The notes beneath the pieces were generated by a model, which was given only the letters and a program-made list of their open reading frames with translations, had not been told where the DNA came from and did not search any database. Position numbers and translations under genes: made by a program. A DNA stretch of 64,000 nt from Strobilurus pachycystidiatus (taxonomy: Eukaryota > Basidiomycota > Agaricomycetes > Agaricales > Physalacriaceae): the NCBI GenBank assembly GCA_019915135.1, contig JAHLMK010000014.1, forward strand, positions 124,001 to 188,000. Direction: 5' to 3'. Below, one piece after another: positions 42,972 to 54,191 of this stretch. Within the stretch, counting starts at the first letter, position 1. Each line of letters opens with the position of its first letter.

Positions 42972-44077
42972 AGTGGTCGTGATACAAATCGTGAACAGAA
43001 CAGAGAACCTTGCGGCCGAAAGATGGATTCTTATATATTTCGGTCGCAGTACTTAGCTGCTTCTATGGGGCTTATGCGGGGCTCCGCCATCCTGTGTCCC
43101 TTGGAGAACCATATGCTGTGAGGTAGATAACAATTTGCCACAAGTCGTCCAGGCGCGCTCCTGTTTGACATCAGGAAGACAAGTACGAAGATCACGCCGG
43201 TGATCGGAGCAGCGAAAATCCTGTTCTTGCAAAGAGAGAGACAGCCAATCAACCCAGCGCCTTCGGCTTCGTGAGAAATCTGCAGAGAGAGGATTGTAGC
43301 CGAGCCAGAGGACGTATTTTTGTTATATCCGCGGTCGGAGTAGCATGGCGCTTATGCGGGGCGTCCGAGTGGCGTCCCTCCATCTCGCGTCCCTCGGAGA
43401 AACCACCGTCATATGTTATGAGGTTGATAACGGTTTATCACAAGTCGTCCAGGCGCGCTTCTTCTTGACTACATGGAACTAGCCAGTGATTGAGACAGTA
43501 AAGTCCTGTCCAGGAAAGAGAGAGGCCGCCAGTCCTGAATATAGAAAATCAGTCTCAGAACCAATTGTAGCTCTGAAATTCAGCATGGCGATGGGAGAAA
43601 GAAGGTTGATCGGCCAAGGTGCCGACGATGGCATAATTTGCCACCGTGAAAGTCACAGATCACAGTCACAGTCGCCACGCGATCACGTTATCCATCCACG
43701 CCTGATGTTCGAATCGATGAGAATGATTAGCGCCACAAGTATGTGTCAAGTGGAAGAATCACTTGCGTTTGACTGAGGGAATCGGTAGATTGCAATGGTT
43801 GTACACGATAAATGCAGCATAAGCGCAAGTGAATAAAGTGCTTGTGGTATCGTGCATGCATAGAAAGCAAGAAAGTAAGAAGGCATAGATAAGTATAAAA
43901 GCAGTGAAACGAGGCAAATGAAGATGCTGAAAGTAATGGAAGTCAGGAAGTAAAAGTGGATGCGACGATGCAATGAAGTTGAGACGGATGGAATACATGT
44001 GTTGTGAGCGATAGCAAAAGTGTACGCGCGGTGATTGTCAATAATGAGTGGGTAAAGCGGGAATCAGTGCACGAGGA
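42972..44077. other. intergenic with a diverged tandem duplication
   Basis: A block around 43069-43260 recurs at 43350-43520: CTTATGCGGGGC, GTCCCT.GGAGAA, CACAAGTCGTCCAGGCGCGC and a GAAAGAGAGAG-type motif in the same order, offset 281-301 bp. ORFs here are short, and no gene is supported. Confidence 0.6.
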
Positions 44078-45023
44078 TCATGCGGCGGCAGCGACCTTGA
44101 CGGGGCTGCGGATATCGAGACGAGGGACGGAACCGGATCTCATCATTTTGGAGACGCGGATGGGGGTTGGCGAAGAGAAGGTGAAGGAATGGTACGGCTG
44201 TTTGCGTTCGGGTGTGGCTGGTTCCTGCGAACTCGAAGCCGAGGTAGAGCAGCTGGATTCGAGAGAAGCGTATCCGACGCTAGCTGGGGTGTATAGATCG
44301 CGCAACTCGGGTTCTTGCGACACCTCCTGCGATGGCAATCAGAACAAAAGATGCCGATCAGCAAAAAAGATCAAGTACCTTGTTGAACTGCATCTTGTCC
44401 TCCTCAGTGTCCTCGTCCTCGTCCTCCTCTTCGAGCCAGGCGAGAGGAGAGCACTGGGAGAAGGCCTGAGAGACGTCGGCCAAGGGCTTGACAGTCAATG
44501 CATAGCACTTTGCGTCAATGGCCTGCTGGGTCAGGTTCTGAACGTCCTGCGGCTCATCGGCGACTTCCTCGTCGACCTTGGGCATCGGCGACGGTGCGCG
44601 CGACGAGCGCCTGCTCGCCGTCTTTCTGCCTGTCGCAGACCCCTTGCCGTCCTTCTTCGTGGGGGTAGCCTTCGCTTTACGAGTGGCCGCACCCGCTGAC
44701 AGCGGCTTACGTTTCTTGGCGTCTGGCTCGGGGTCGGCTTCCTTCATTTTCTTGACTTCGATGGGCGCAAGGGCCTTCACCGAAGAAGAGATACTGTTCT
44801 TGCGCTTTTTGCCAGCGGCGGGCGTGGCAGGAGCCGAGCGCTCGCCGGTGAGCGGGTGCAGGTTCTCCTTGTCTGACTCGACGACAAGCGTAGTCAGGGT
44901 GGTGATGGTGGTCGTGGCGGTCATGGAGGCGGAGCGTGAGCGCGTGATGATCGTGGTTGTCGTTGTGCCCGGCGCAGCGTCGGTCGGGGCATCTTGGAAT
45001 ATGGTGAATGTTCGGGTGGCCAT
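44078..45023 (-). CDS. basic nuclear-type protein with KEN box
   Basis: Exon 1 (45023 to about 44380) starts MATRTFTIFQDAPTDAAPGT. A 49-nt intron (GTACTT...TCGCAG) leads to EVSQEPELRDLYTPASVGYA and a stop at 44078. Residues about 50-60 read ESDKENLHPLTG, containing a KEN motif, the recognition signal of the APC/C ubiquitin ligase. Long Lys/Arg/Ser/Pro stretches (AGKKRKNSISSSVKALAPIE, KKDGKGSATGRKTASRRSSR) look like nuclear localisation signals. An acidic run follows (EEEDEDEDTEED). An open frame extends upstream to 45299, but the Met at 45023 is preferred because the upstream residues are low-complexity. Low sequence conservation is typical of securin-like or mitotic regulators, but identity is not established. 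Confidence 0.6.
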
Positions 45024-46131
45024 GACGTGGGAGGTGACGAAAACGTTTTTTTCTTGAGTTGGCTGGGTGGCGGGCGGCGGGAGCGTGCGGTGGCCTGAGA
45101 GCAGGGCTTGGTCGTTGCGCGGGACGTCGAGGAAGGGCGCGGGATGCGATGTCGCCGATGTGGTCGAAGAACAACAGGTGGCAGTGCCCTTGTTCTTATT
45201 GGACCGATGTGACGAGGTCACTGATGTGACGACACATTTATCGCGTGGCCTACTCGCGCCGGCCACGTGATCGCCTTGACCCTTTCTTCCTTCCGCCATC
45301 CGGAACTCGACGATAGAAACTTAGGCATATAGCAGCAGGGCGAGACACATGCACATAAGGTTCAACCGCCACAGCCTGCGGTCTCTTGCGGTGTGGCCCA
45401 CGGACTTAGCGCATCGCACCTCGGCGCCGGCTCTACCATTCAATTGAGGTCCGCCCATGTGCTGACAAAAAATATATGCACCCACATACTCACCCCCTAA
45501 GTGTCGGGCTGGTGTCGAGCTCCAATGTCTGAGACTCTGTATATTGCAGCGGGGCATCAGCGCACAAAGCGTCATAGCTCTTATCAGTTGCTCCCAGAGG
45601 TAGCCCTCCTGTCCTGGCAATCGCATCCCAGTACTTAGTACCACTCACTTTACACCAGTGCGGCTCTCCCGTTGTGAAACTCGCGGAACTTCTGAGGTGC
45701 GCTCTTTGCGATTGTGAGACTTGGCGACATTTGTCTCGGACAAGATGCGGACGAGCCAGAAGGGGTCACTTTAAAACTCATTGGCGATCGTCCCAAAGTC
45801 TGATCGGGGTGGCGATTCATTCCTGTCTATTTCAGGTGACTTCCGTTGGGACGTATGTAGATCTAGCGAACGATCTCCTTTGCTCGGCCCGTTTATATGG
45901 CTTTGGTCTCAAGAAATTTGTCGACGTCCCCATCCGCCATCCCCCTCCACCCTGTGCGACACCTATCCCTGGCGACGCGGGTAACACCGAACCTCCAACG
46001 TCTGCCATTGACCGCACGTTATGTGAGTACCTCGTTTTGTCACTCACCTCATGTTTTCCATGCTCTAAAGGAGCGTCGGTCACACGTTTGATCTCAATCC
46101 GCCTTGGTTTATTAACCTTCAATCTTTCGCT
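45024..46131. other. divergent promoter region and kinase leader
   Basis: The KEN-box gene and the kinase gene diverge from this segment. A 158-codon plus ORF (45674-46150) runs into the kinase start region with no motif and is probably 5' leader. Nothing else seen. Confidence 0.4.
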
Positions 46132-48257
46132 ATGTCTCGCCAGGCGCTGAGCTCCCCACTTGTAGATTTCTCCCTCTTCATGCCTTCCAAGACTTCCTCC
46201 ACTCCCTCCTCCTCCAACCACCCTCCTCTCGGCACCGTCATTGATGACGGCTCGCTCGAACTTGTCGAGGTTCTTGGCGTTGGAGGCTACGGCATTGTGT
46301 ATCGCGCTGTGGATACCTTCTCTTCTTCTCCAAAGTCCTACGCCGTCAAGTGTCTCAGTCATTCTTACTCTCACTCTTCGCGCCATCGCCAGCTTCACAT
46401 ACGAGAGATAACGCTTCATCAAATTGCCAGCGCACATCCCAATGTCGCATCTCTATATCGCGTTGTGGAGGACCATCGGTACATGTACATTATCATGGAG
46501 TACGCCCCCGACCACGATCTTTTCACGCAAATTCTGCACAGTTGCCGATACCTTGGCCAAGACCACCTTATCAGACACGTCTTCCTCCAGCTCCTTGACG
46601 CTGTCGAGTACTGCCACACTTTGGGCATTTACCACCGCGACTTGAAGCCAGAAAACGTTCTCTGCTTTGACGACGGTCTGCGTGTCGCAATCACTGACTT
46701 CGGTCTGGCGACGACGGACAAGGTCAGCTCAGAGTTCCGCACGGGCAGCGTGTATCATATGAGCCCAGGTATGTCACCTTCGCCCCGTTTCACGCAGCAT
46801 CATAACTTACACTGGCGTCATTCCTAGAGTGCCAGGGTGGAGAGTTTGCTCTTTCTGGGACTTACTCGCCAATGGCCAACGACGTTTGGTCACTAGGCAT
46901 CATCCTACTCAACCTCGCCACAGGCCGCAACCCGTGGAAGTCCGCCACCGCCAGCGACCCCACATTCCAGGCCTACCTCCGTGATCCCCAGAACTTCCTT
47001 CCGACAGTGCTCCCTATCTCGCAGGAGATTAACGCTGTCCTGGTCCGGATGTTGGAGGTGGACTGGACGCAGAGGATGACGCTTCCGGAGCTGCGCCAAG
47101 CGATGGATGATGTGACGACGTTCTATTGTGAAGATGCCGTGTTTGAGGGTAGCATGGCGCGCTGCTCGTGGGAGGCTGAGATGGAGGTTGATCCTTCGGA
47201 GCAGGAGCCTTCGCCCGCGAAGTCTCAGCGTGTCAAACTTGGCTCTCGCTGGAGCTCAGACACTGATTCGGACATCGTCTTTGCCAGTCCAACGAAGGTT
47301 GGCGAGTCCGCATTTGGGCAGGCCTTTGGGCAGGCGGACGCCTCGTGTACGACTATGTGGACCGCGAGTAGCTCCGACACGAGGTCGCTGTTCGTCAGGC
47401 CGCAAACGCCTGAATCATCACGTTCCCTCTGTACCTCCGGTTCAGGATATTCATTTCCTCCAACGCCGAACGGTCCTGACACGAAGTTTGCGGACAAGGC
47501 GAAGATATCCGGGCGCCTGCCCCTCACCATCAACACTAACTTATCTCCCACGAACTACTACGGCAACAACTTCAGTATGACGTCCTATCTCACGGACTCG
47601 TCAGTCATGCACACTGCCGTCGACTACGATCCTTACGACTCTTCCTTCTTCCTTGCCAGTGCGGGCGCGGACGCTTCGTCTAAATTATCCGTGGCAATGC
47701 CAGAGTCTGTGATTCTGAACGCTAGCTACTCGTCGGACAAGGCCATGTCCTCTCCGTCCATCTACTCGGCAGCGCCAACCACATCGGATTCGTCCTATTC
47801 CTCGACGCGGAGCTTCTTCGAGATCGCGACGGATGGGCGGGACGAGGAGTATCATTCTTCTTCTCCTCCCCCTCCGCACCGCATCTCGGTGCGTGCCTCT
47901 TCTTCGGCGTCGAGCTTGGAAGGCACACCGCCTGCCATATCCGTGGCTCCCCCGAAACAGTTCAAGCTCCTTCGGAATCGCACGAAAACGATGATTCTCG
48001 ATCTTTTTCCGAGATCGCGTTCGCCCTCCCCTTCCCCACCCCTTCCCGCCCCAGCCCCAGCGCCGGCCCCCTTCTCCACGTTCGCTTTCCAGCACACGAG
48101 CACTAACTCTCCTCTCATGGAGGCTTGGCCGGGCCTTGACGTCCCAAAACCTGCTGCTCCCCCTTCGTCTTCTCCGGAACGCCAGTCCTGCGGGCGCGCG
48201 GCCCAATTTCGTTCTCGGCCTTGGTTCCTACCAGGCAAGCTTTTCACGTCCATCTGA
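46132..48257 (+). CDS. Ran1/Vhs1-like Ser/Thr protein kinase
   Basis: Two exons (to 46768, then 46828-48257) join MSP to ECQGG. Kinase landmarks in order: VLGVGGYGIVYRA (glycine loop), YAVKCL (ATP lysine), IIMEYAPDHDLF (hinge), YHRDLKPENVL, ITDFGLATTD, GSVYHMSPEC and NDVWSLGIILLNLATGRNPW. The layout and the GTVIDDGSLELVEVLGVGG start match the Ran1/Pat1, Vhs1/Sks1 group, which controls meiosis entry, glucose response or cell-cycle steps in yeasts. About 350 residues of Ser/Pro-rich sequence follow the domain and are likely regulatory. The frame allows a start at 46132 or at 46180 (MPSKTSSTPSS); total 688 or 672 aa. Confidence 0.93.
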
Positions 48258-48659
48258 TGTATACCTTCGCCTTCCGCGTAGACGCACACGAAAATTACAA
48301 CGTAACGCAATGAGTATCTATTGTACACTATGTATAGCACAGTCTGGAATTGATGTCATTTTTTTTGCCTTCTGGCAAACGCAAGCTTGGTTGGACTGTC
48401 CGCACTTCGAATAGGGGACTTTTATTCAGCCGGTAAGGGCAGGTGAAGATAGCCGCATCGTGGTCAACGCGTGGCGACGGGACCCTGCGAATTGAGTGCA
48501 TATTGACCATTTGAGGAAGGTGATACTGACGATGGTCCAAAGTCGCTATAGCGACATGGGTCAAGTGCTGTGGGCGACTGGGCGATTGACGCCTAGAGGC
48601 CGCTGGGTATAAGTATAAAGATGAGTGCGGCGAACGACGTGTAAAGTGCTACCGCCGAC
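48258..48659. other. intergenic, no gene seen
   Basis: Spacer between the kinase stop and the next plus-strand start. No motif-bearing ORF or repeat seen. Confidence 0.4.
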
Positions 48660-49332
48660 ATGAGCTCTTCAATTGTCACCTCCAACCGCTCGGCTAACAA
48701 CTTGAACACAAAGACACCGAACTACTCGCGCCCATTTGTGAGTAACGTATCTGAAAGCATACCTCCTCAATATTCACTTGAGTCAGCAGGTTGCAGTCTC
48801 ACCAAAGTTGGCCTACATCGAGTTGGCCCACGACGACTCGGAGTCACCTACATACTACAGTCCTCATTCTCCTGAAGAGGTCGTCCTATACCCGCGTGGC
48901 TACGAGCGCACGTCCCCAATCTACTCGGACACCGATCATTCCCCTTCCTCTGAAATCGACGTCCCACCCTGTTCCCCACCGCCACGCTACCTCGACGAGA
49001 ACCTCTGCCCCATCCTCGACAAGTTCGAAATCGTCTTCACCCACGCCGACAGCCCAGGCAGTGACGAGCATGATCCTGGCTTTACGGTGTGGACAGACGG
49101 CGGCCTCAACATCCCGCCGCCGGCCGAGCGCATAGAGCGCAAGCCGTTCAGTATCCTGTACCAGGACGAGACGTGTTATGAGCCACTCAGCGTGCTTACG
49201 TCGTCGTTGATCTGGGAGTTTTCGAGTCCAGGATCAAGGACTGGGGAGATCTCGCCGCTTGCTACACCGCGATTGATGGGGTTCACCACAGATCAGCAAA
49301 GCTTGCTGAGTGCTTTGACCCAGAGGGATTAA
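48660..49332 (+). CDS. Ser/Pro-rich hypothetical protein
   Basis: Exon 1 starts MSSSIVTSNRSANNLNTKTP. An intron (GTGAGT...GAGTCAG) near 48739-48787 leads to QVAVSPKLAYIELAHDDSES and an open frame to 49332, giving about 208 aa. The protein is rich in Ser, Pro, Asp and Tyr (SPTYYSPHSPEEVVLYPRGY, CSPPPRYLDENLCPILDKFE), with several SP sites that could be kinase targets. No known domain, TM segment or signal peptide. The function is unknown; the gene is called on splice signals and coding-like composition. Confidence 0.6.
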
Positions 49333-49565
49333 GAGGATGGATGCAGAAGACCTAAAATCGAATTGCTCATTATAATATATCATACTCCATATCTAAATTA
49401 CCGCTTTGTTGTCTTTCTTTCGGACATGCAGTAGGAGAGAAGAAGAAGTGTGGCGCACGCGATCAAAGTTTATTTTGACGTGTTAGGTGCAGACGCCGTT
49501 CAATTGCCGTGTGAAAGGCAGGCTTGTTGTTTTCCTCCATTCACCGCTAAGTGCCCTCGACCAAC
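49333..49565. other. intergenic
   Basis: Short spacer, presumably the promoter of the RRM gene. Nothing else seen. Confidence 0.4.
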
Positions 49566-50425
49566 ATGCAACCACGGCCGTCTGCTGCACGATATCACTC
49601 CTACCATGGCCCGAAGCAGCATGTGCTGGGCAATCAGGCCGGGCACGTTCCACCCGCATGGCGAGCGGGCCCATCGGGCGTCAATGGAGTGGCGGGCTCC
49701 TCTGGCAAGGCGCGCCAAATCACGAATCCAGGCAGCAAGATATTGCTGAGCAGGCTTCCTGTCGATGTCCCCGAGAAGGAGGTTGAGGTGAGTCTCGAAT
49801 ACCATGCTGTATGGGCTGAACGTGACGCGCCTCGGCAGGAACTATTCAAGAAAACTGTTGGGCCGCTGAAGGAGTGCTTTCTTATCTACAACAGTCAAGG
49901 AAAGTCGAAGGGAATGGCAATTGTTGTCTTCCAACACGCGGAACACGCGGCAGTCGCGAAATCCAAATACGACGGCAAATACATCGACAAAAGTAGGGTT
50001 TCTTTCACCTGATTCCGTGATATTGCTCTAATGATCCAAAGGACGGCCTATCAAGATTGAAATAGTGTCTGAACACGCGGAGGCACTAGCACAGCCAGCA
50101 CCAGTGCCCTCCTTGGCTGACAGGATCTCTGGACCCACAATGCCGCTTCCCACAGGACCCGCTGCGTACGTCTCCCCACATCCGATCCTCCGCTCCCACC
50201 GCCTGACTGTATCACAGCAAAGTAACTCCTCATGCCCTTCCACGTCAGGTCGCGGCTGCAGCTTCGATTGCGGCCGGTGCTGTACCCACCGCCCCTCGGA
50301 GACGATACAAGAAGGGGCCCAAGCGACTAAAAAAGGTGCAGGGACCAGCATCAGTAGAGCAGCTGGACCAAGAGATGGAGGACTACCGCGCCTCTGCCGA
50401 TATTACCAACCTTCCCAGACCCTGA
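49566..50425 (+). CDS. Yra1/ALY (THOC4)-like mRNA export RNA-binding protein
   Basis: Four exons. The N-terminus is Gly/His-rich (YHSYHGPKQHVLGNQAG) and ends SSGKARQITNPGSKILLSRL, then the RRM: ILLSRLPVDVPEKEVEELFK, GPLKECFLIYNSQGKSKGMA and IVVFQHAEHAAVAKSKYDGK. RNP2 and RNP1 (KSKGMAIVVF) are both present. After the RRM come IDKRRPIKIEIV and a basic C-terminus (PRRRYKKGPKRLKKVQG) ending SVEQLDQEMEDYRAS, the conserved terminal box (LDxEMxDY) of ALY/Yra1 proteins that contacts the helicase Sub2/UAP56. It couples mRNA splicing to export in the nucleus as part of TREX. The start at 49566 is preferred over a non-ATG extension of the frame. Confidence 0.9.
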
Positions 50426-50836
50426 CTGTGCTTTCGTTTCCTTTGGGCTTTATATTTACTGAGTTGACATTTGTCGAGTATCGTTTCAATTCGAGCGTTC
50501 TTTCGAACCCGAAGGTGCGAAGTTCTAAGTTGTTGCGGGTGTGTCTGTGAGGAGGCTGTGATGGATGAATAGCGCAGAGAAGGGCTCGTTCTGTCTGTGG
50601 TCTTGTCCAGAGCGGCAGCGACTATATGTTTATCGTGGATCACTATAATAGTTACCACCCGGGTAACACTGGGCCCTCCGCTGTTGACTTTGCGCCGCAG
50701 CTGGTCTAATCGGTCCTGATCTGCACAGTGCACATGATGGACCCACAACCTCAATTCGTCTGAAAAAGACATCACAACGACCAACCCCTTCTAAGTTCTC
50801 TCTCCCTTTTCTTACCTTCCCACCGACTTGACCATC
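50426..50836. other. intergenic, no gene seen
   Basis: A 133-codon minus ORF (50784-50383) overlaps the end of the RRM gene and has no motif. Promoter region of the next gene. Confidence 0.4.
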
Positions 50837-51403
50837 ATGTGCGCCACACAGAGCCCCAGTCCCAGCTTCTACACCTGGTCTGCAGTTCCCATCTCGAACT
50901 CTTTCTTCTTATCCCGCTTTGCTTTCTCACCCAACAAAGTCTACGTCGCCATCGCCGTCACTCCCAGCGGGAAATATCGCTGGTCCATCATCCTAATCGA
51001 TCACACGAGCGAGCCGACGCATTATGTCCTGAACAGCGATCCAGCACACCATTATGTCCTGTGCATCGACGTCGGCAGATGGGATCAACAACCAGCCGAC
51101 GTAAATATGGTGCGCAGCGTCATATCGCGATATGTCCGCCTCGAGCAGCCGCCGCCACAAATAGAGGTCCGAAAACCTGGAGGGTTTTTAAGGCGATTAA
51201 AACAGCCTTCAAAAACAAAGACACTCAACTATTCGCAGTGCGACGTCGTGGACTGTCTCTCGATGCTACGAGAACTGGAATGGTTTCTGTTCTATCCTGG
51301 CGATAACATTCGAAATGTTCAGAAAAAGATAGACGCTGCGCTTGCTCAGAGGCGAAGGGGTTTACAACAGCGGGCCTCGAGTGTCAGGATAGCTAAACAG
51401 TAA
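50837..51403 (+). CDS. hypothetical protein, about 188 aa
   Basis: A single open frame starting MCATQSPSPSFYTWSAVPIS, with one possible upstream non-ATG extension. The middle has beta-strand-like segments (VYVAIAVTPSGKYRWSIILI, HYVLCIDVGRW) and a C-terminal amphipathic Arg-rich helix (KKIDAALAQRRRGLQQRASS). The IDVGRW / CDVVDCLSMLRELEWFLF part is Cys/Trp-rich. No known family recognised. It lies tail to tail with the KIN17 gene, 42 bp apart. Called because the frame is long and uninterrupted. Confidence 0.6.
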   Translation: MCATQSPSPSFYTWSAVPISNSFFLSRFAFSPNKVYVAIAVTPSGKYRWSIILIDHTSEPTHYVLNSDPAHHYVLCIDVGRWDQQPADVNMVRSVISRYVRLEQPPPQIEVRKPGGFLRRLKQPSKTKTLNYSQCDVVDCLSMLRELEWFLFYPGDNIRNVQKKIDAALAQRRRGLQQRASSVRIAKQ

Positions 51404-51445
51404 TAATGCACATATGTAATACAAAGTCCACGTACACACCAATCA

Positions 51446-52471
51446 TCAAGCAGCATCTCGCTCTATCCTGCGTTTCTTCCGCTCCTGCTCCTCCAGCATT
51501 AGCTGCTCCGCAGCGGACATTGGTGCAGCCCGTTTCTTCTCGTTATTCGATGAAGATGATGTCGAAGCGGAAGTGGAGGCAGTCTTAAACACATTCGGCC
51601 GCTTGAGAGGGTTCGCTTTGAGAGGGTTCGCTTTGAGGGGGTTCACCGCCGGTTTCAGAGGGTTCATCTTTATTTTCGGCTCGTCTGCCGCAGGTTTGCT
51701 GAAGGAGAAGACGAGCTTCTCGGCGCCCTCATCTCGCTTCAACTCTGTCACTGCTGGCAGAGGAGTCTCTGTAGATGGCCCAGCCCGTTCGATTTGCTCT
51801 GCTATAAGCGTGCGCTCTCGCTGCTCGTCCGAAGTCGTTGCGCGGTCCTTCTTCATTGAGGCTTCCTATAAGAATGGTTAGTCGTTTGTCGTAGAATGGA
51901 AGCAGTTGCTCACAGCCTTGGCCAATGCTTTGGGGCTGCTATCTATCCACGCAATGAACCAACCCTTCTCCGTCTCGTCCACCTTGGCAATACCCGACCT
52001 TCCGAGATGCTTGCAAAATTCGGTCAGAGTGACCCATCGCGTTGAGTTCATGTGCATATGACTCTTGTCCGCGATATACTCCTGGTAGACTTGATTGGCC
52101 CGTACTCGTTTCGTGCCAAATCTGCGTAACAGTAAAGATGGGAAGTCAACAAACTGCACAGTGACTGACCTCCGGGACAACAGCTTGACAAACTCTGACT
52201 GAAATTCGGCGGAATAGTTAGAGATGTGTTTGCCGGCCGACTCGCCAACGACGAGCATTTGGCGCAGATGAGACTCGGATGCAGCATGGCATTTGAAGCC
52301 GTTCTCGTCGCGGCACTGTTTCTCGCAGACTTGGCAGTACCACCGCAGGCGCTGCAGGCCCTTGGATTTCATCTTGTTTGCGACATATTTCGGTGTTCCG
52401 ACTGAGGACAAATTAAATATTTGGACAGGTTGTACCAATATAAGTAAATGCTTACCTTCAGCGCGAGGCAT
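51446..52471 (-). CDS. KIN17/Rts2-type DNA/RNA-binding protein
   Basis: Exon 1 (52471-52456) encodes MPRAEV. Exon 2 (52401 on) gives GTPKYVANKMKSKGLQRLRW, the C2H2-type finger CQVCEKQCRDENGFKCHAAS-ESH, LRQMLVVGESAGKHI and NYSAEFQSEFVKLLSRRFGT. Then comes the winged-helix core VRANQVYQEYIADKSHMHMN, STRWVTLTEFCKHLGRSGIA and KGWFIAWIDSSPKALAKA. The last exon adds a low-complexity tail with repeated NPLKANPLK motifs and a basic end. This domain order is diagnostic for KIN17, a nuclear protein of DNA replication, repair and pre-mRNA splicing. The C-terminal KOW/SH3-like part of animal KIN17 is not evident. It diverges from the gene at 52636 with only 164 bp between start codons. Confidence 0.95.
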
Positions 52472-52635
52472 ACTGCTGTAATAATTGTGGGTGGTGGTGG
52501 TCCAAAGGCAAGGGGAAGTATGACTAATCGGGCCAATTTCACATTCTCGGTCAGGCGGCAATTGCCGATTCGACTTGACCATAACCACCACTTGAGACTT
52601 GAGTAACACATTTCTGTGCGCTGTTTGTTTGGGTC

Positions 52636-53319
52636 ATGCACATATGTATTGCGCTCATGCTCAGCAAGGCTTTAACGATGAAATTTCTGCATCGTGTCCC
52701 TGGACCGTTCCTCATTTTGGACTCGTCGTTCAATCCTCCGACGCTGGCTCATCGCGCCCTCCTGCTTGCTCTCCCCTCACCTGCTAAGCTGATGTTGCTC
52801 AGCACCACCAACGCAGACAAACCGCATGCTCCAGCCTCGTATGCTCAGCGATCCCAGATGATGCTCATCCTCTCTCGATCAATACCTCAGTCTGCTGTCG
52901 CGCTCATTGATCGTCCCACATTTGCTCAGAAAGCTCGTGAGGAGGCCGAGCTGAAAAAGGCGACATGGGTCATGGGTTGGGACACGCTCGTTCGGTTCTT
53001 TGCCGAGAAGTATTACCCGGAGGCATCCATGGGTAGCGTATTGCGGACATTTTTTCTGGATGACGGTGGGAAGGTGGCATATGCCAGTCGCGGGGATGCC
53101 CAGTCCAGCGACGCTGAGTTTTTGACATGGATCAACAAATTTCTCGACGAGCATCGGATCCCGCGGGAGTGCGTGCAGGAGATTGAAATTGACAATTCTC
53201 TGAAGAATGTGTCTTCGAGCGCTGTTCGTGCCGCGATTAGGGAAGGGAAGGAGTGGAGAAGCATGGTCACAGGAGACATTGCCGATTATATCGAGCAAGA
53301 ACAGCTTTATCTTGACTGA
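52636..53319 (+). CDS. NMNAT/POF1-like nucleotidylyltransferase
   Basis: Single exon of 227 aa. Motif SSFNPPTLAHRALL (residues about 31-44) is the nucleotidyltransferase SSFNPPT-x-x-H (GSFNPPT-type) ATP-binding loop. SSSAVRAAIREGKEW near the C-terminus is the matching ISSTxxR-type motif. Between them, ATWVMGWDTLVRFFAEKYYP resembles the substrate-side region of fungal POF1, a nicotinamide mononucleotide adenylyltransferase-related protein. The likely reaction is transfer of AMP to a mononucleotide, but the substrate is inferred. The start at 52636 shows a hydrophobic MHICIALMLSKALTMKF; the Met at 52678 (MKFLHRVPGPFLI) is an alternative that fits the family better. Confidence 0.88.
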   Translation: MHICIALMLSKALTMKFLHRVPGPFLILDSSFNPPTLAHRALLLALPSPAKLMLLSTTNADKPHAPASYAQRSQMMLILSRSIPQSAVALIDRPTFAQKAREEAELKKATWVMGWDTLVRFFAEKYYPEASMGSVLRTFFLDDGGKVAYASRGDAQSSDAEFLTWINKFLDEHRIPRECVQEIEIDNSLKNVSSSAVRAAIREGKEWRSMVTGDIADYIEQEQLYLD

Positions 53320-54191
53320 CTGGTGAGTTTACTGCCGCAAAGTTCCTACTCATACGCTAGACTTGACCAGTACTAGGCTTGGTTGATATCATAAGCTTCA
53401 CTGGGCGATCAGCATCGGCAGTCAGCATTGTGAATTGACGAGCGCCCGTAGATCTTGAACTGGACCCACTGCAAGCAATTACACGCGCCACATTCTAATC
53501 TTGTATCTTTGGGATTGTTCGGAGGTCTGCATTCTGCGCTCGCAACTTGAAGGCATCGTGACTACATGCTCTCAGAAACGAAACTCAATGTCGAAACACT
53601 CTTTGTCCGTCGCGACCAAAAATGACGGCCAGAGGTAAGCCTTTGGCGGTGGACTTCCACGTCCTCGCCTTAATTATGCCGATTCTTCAGAGCGGCGATA
53701 CTCGAACAACTCTGGTGCATTGACGCTATGTCACAATCGAAAAGATAAGTTGGCCGGCCTCGGCGAAATCGCCCCGTGTCTTCTAGTATTAAGCTAGCTC
53801 TAGTCGTAGAGACTGACGTACGGATTGGGTGTGAGCGCTCTTTATATCAGACGAATATACGGCGAGAAGACATTGCCACGGGGGTTTAGTATCAGTATAG
53901 CTAGTAATCGCTAGCGCTGTTTGGAAGATGGGACGATATGTGCACCCAGGCGGGCTGCCGCACTCCAGCTCCGTGTTCAACAACTGTCCAACACACATAA
54001 TTGCCATGGGACTGCACACTCGGCAGTGGGCACAGAGTAGTTGGGCAGCGCTCATCAGGGTCGGTGTCAGGGTAAGCAGCTGACCATATTCCGGTGTCTT
54101 CGAACTTCGATCCCATCATTCATCTCGATGTCCTCTACGTTTCAGTCTCCTTCCACTGGTGGTTCCATCATCTTGCCTTTGAGAAAGTATC
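53320..54191. other. intergenic, no gene supported
   Basis: An 872-bp spacer before the DUF6535 gene. Short ORFs are motif-free. A frame starting MSSTFQSPSTGGS (54128) runs to a stop at 54262 but overlaps the DUF6535 start in another frame and is not called. Confidence 0.4.

Noticed and set aside
45674..46150. 158-codon plus ORF before the kinase
   Set aside because: Overlaps the kinase start in another frame with no domain; more likely leader sequence.
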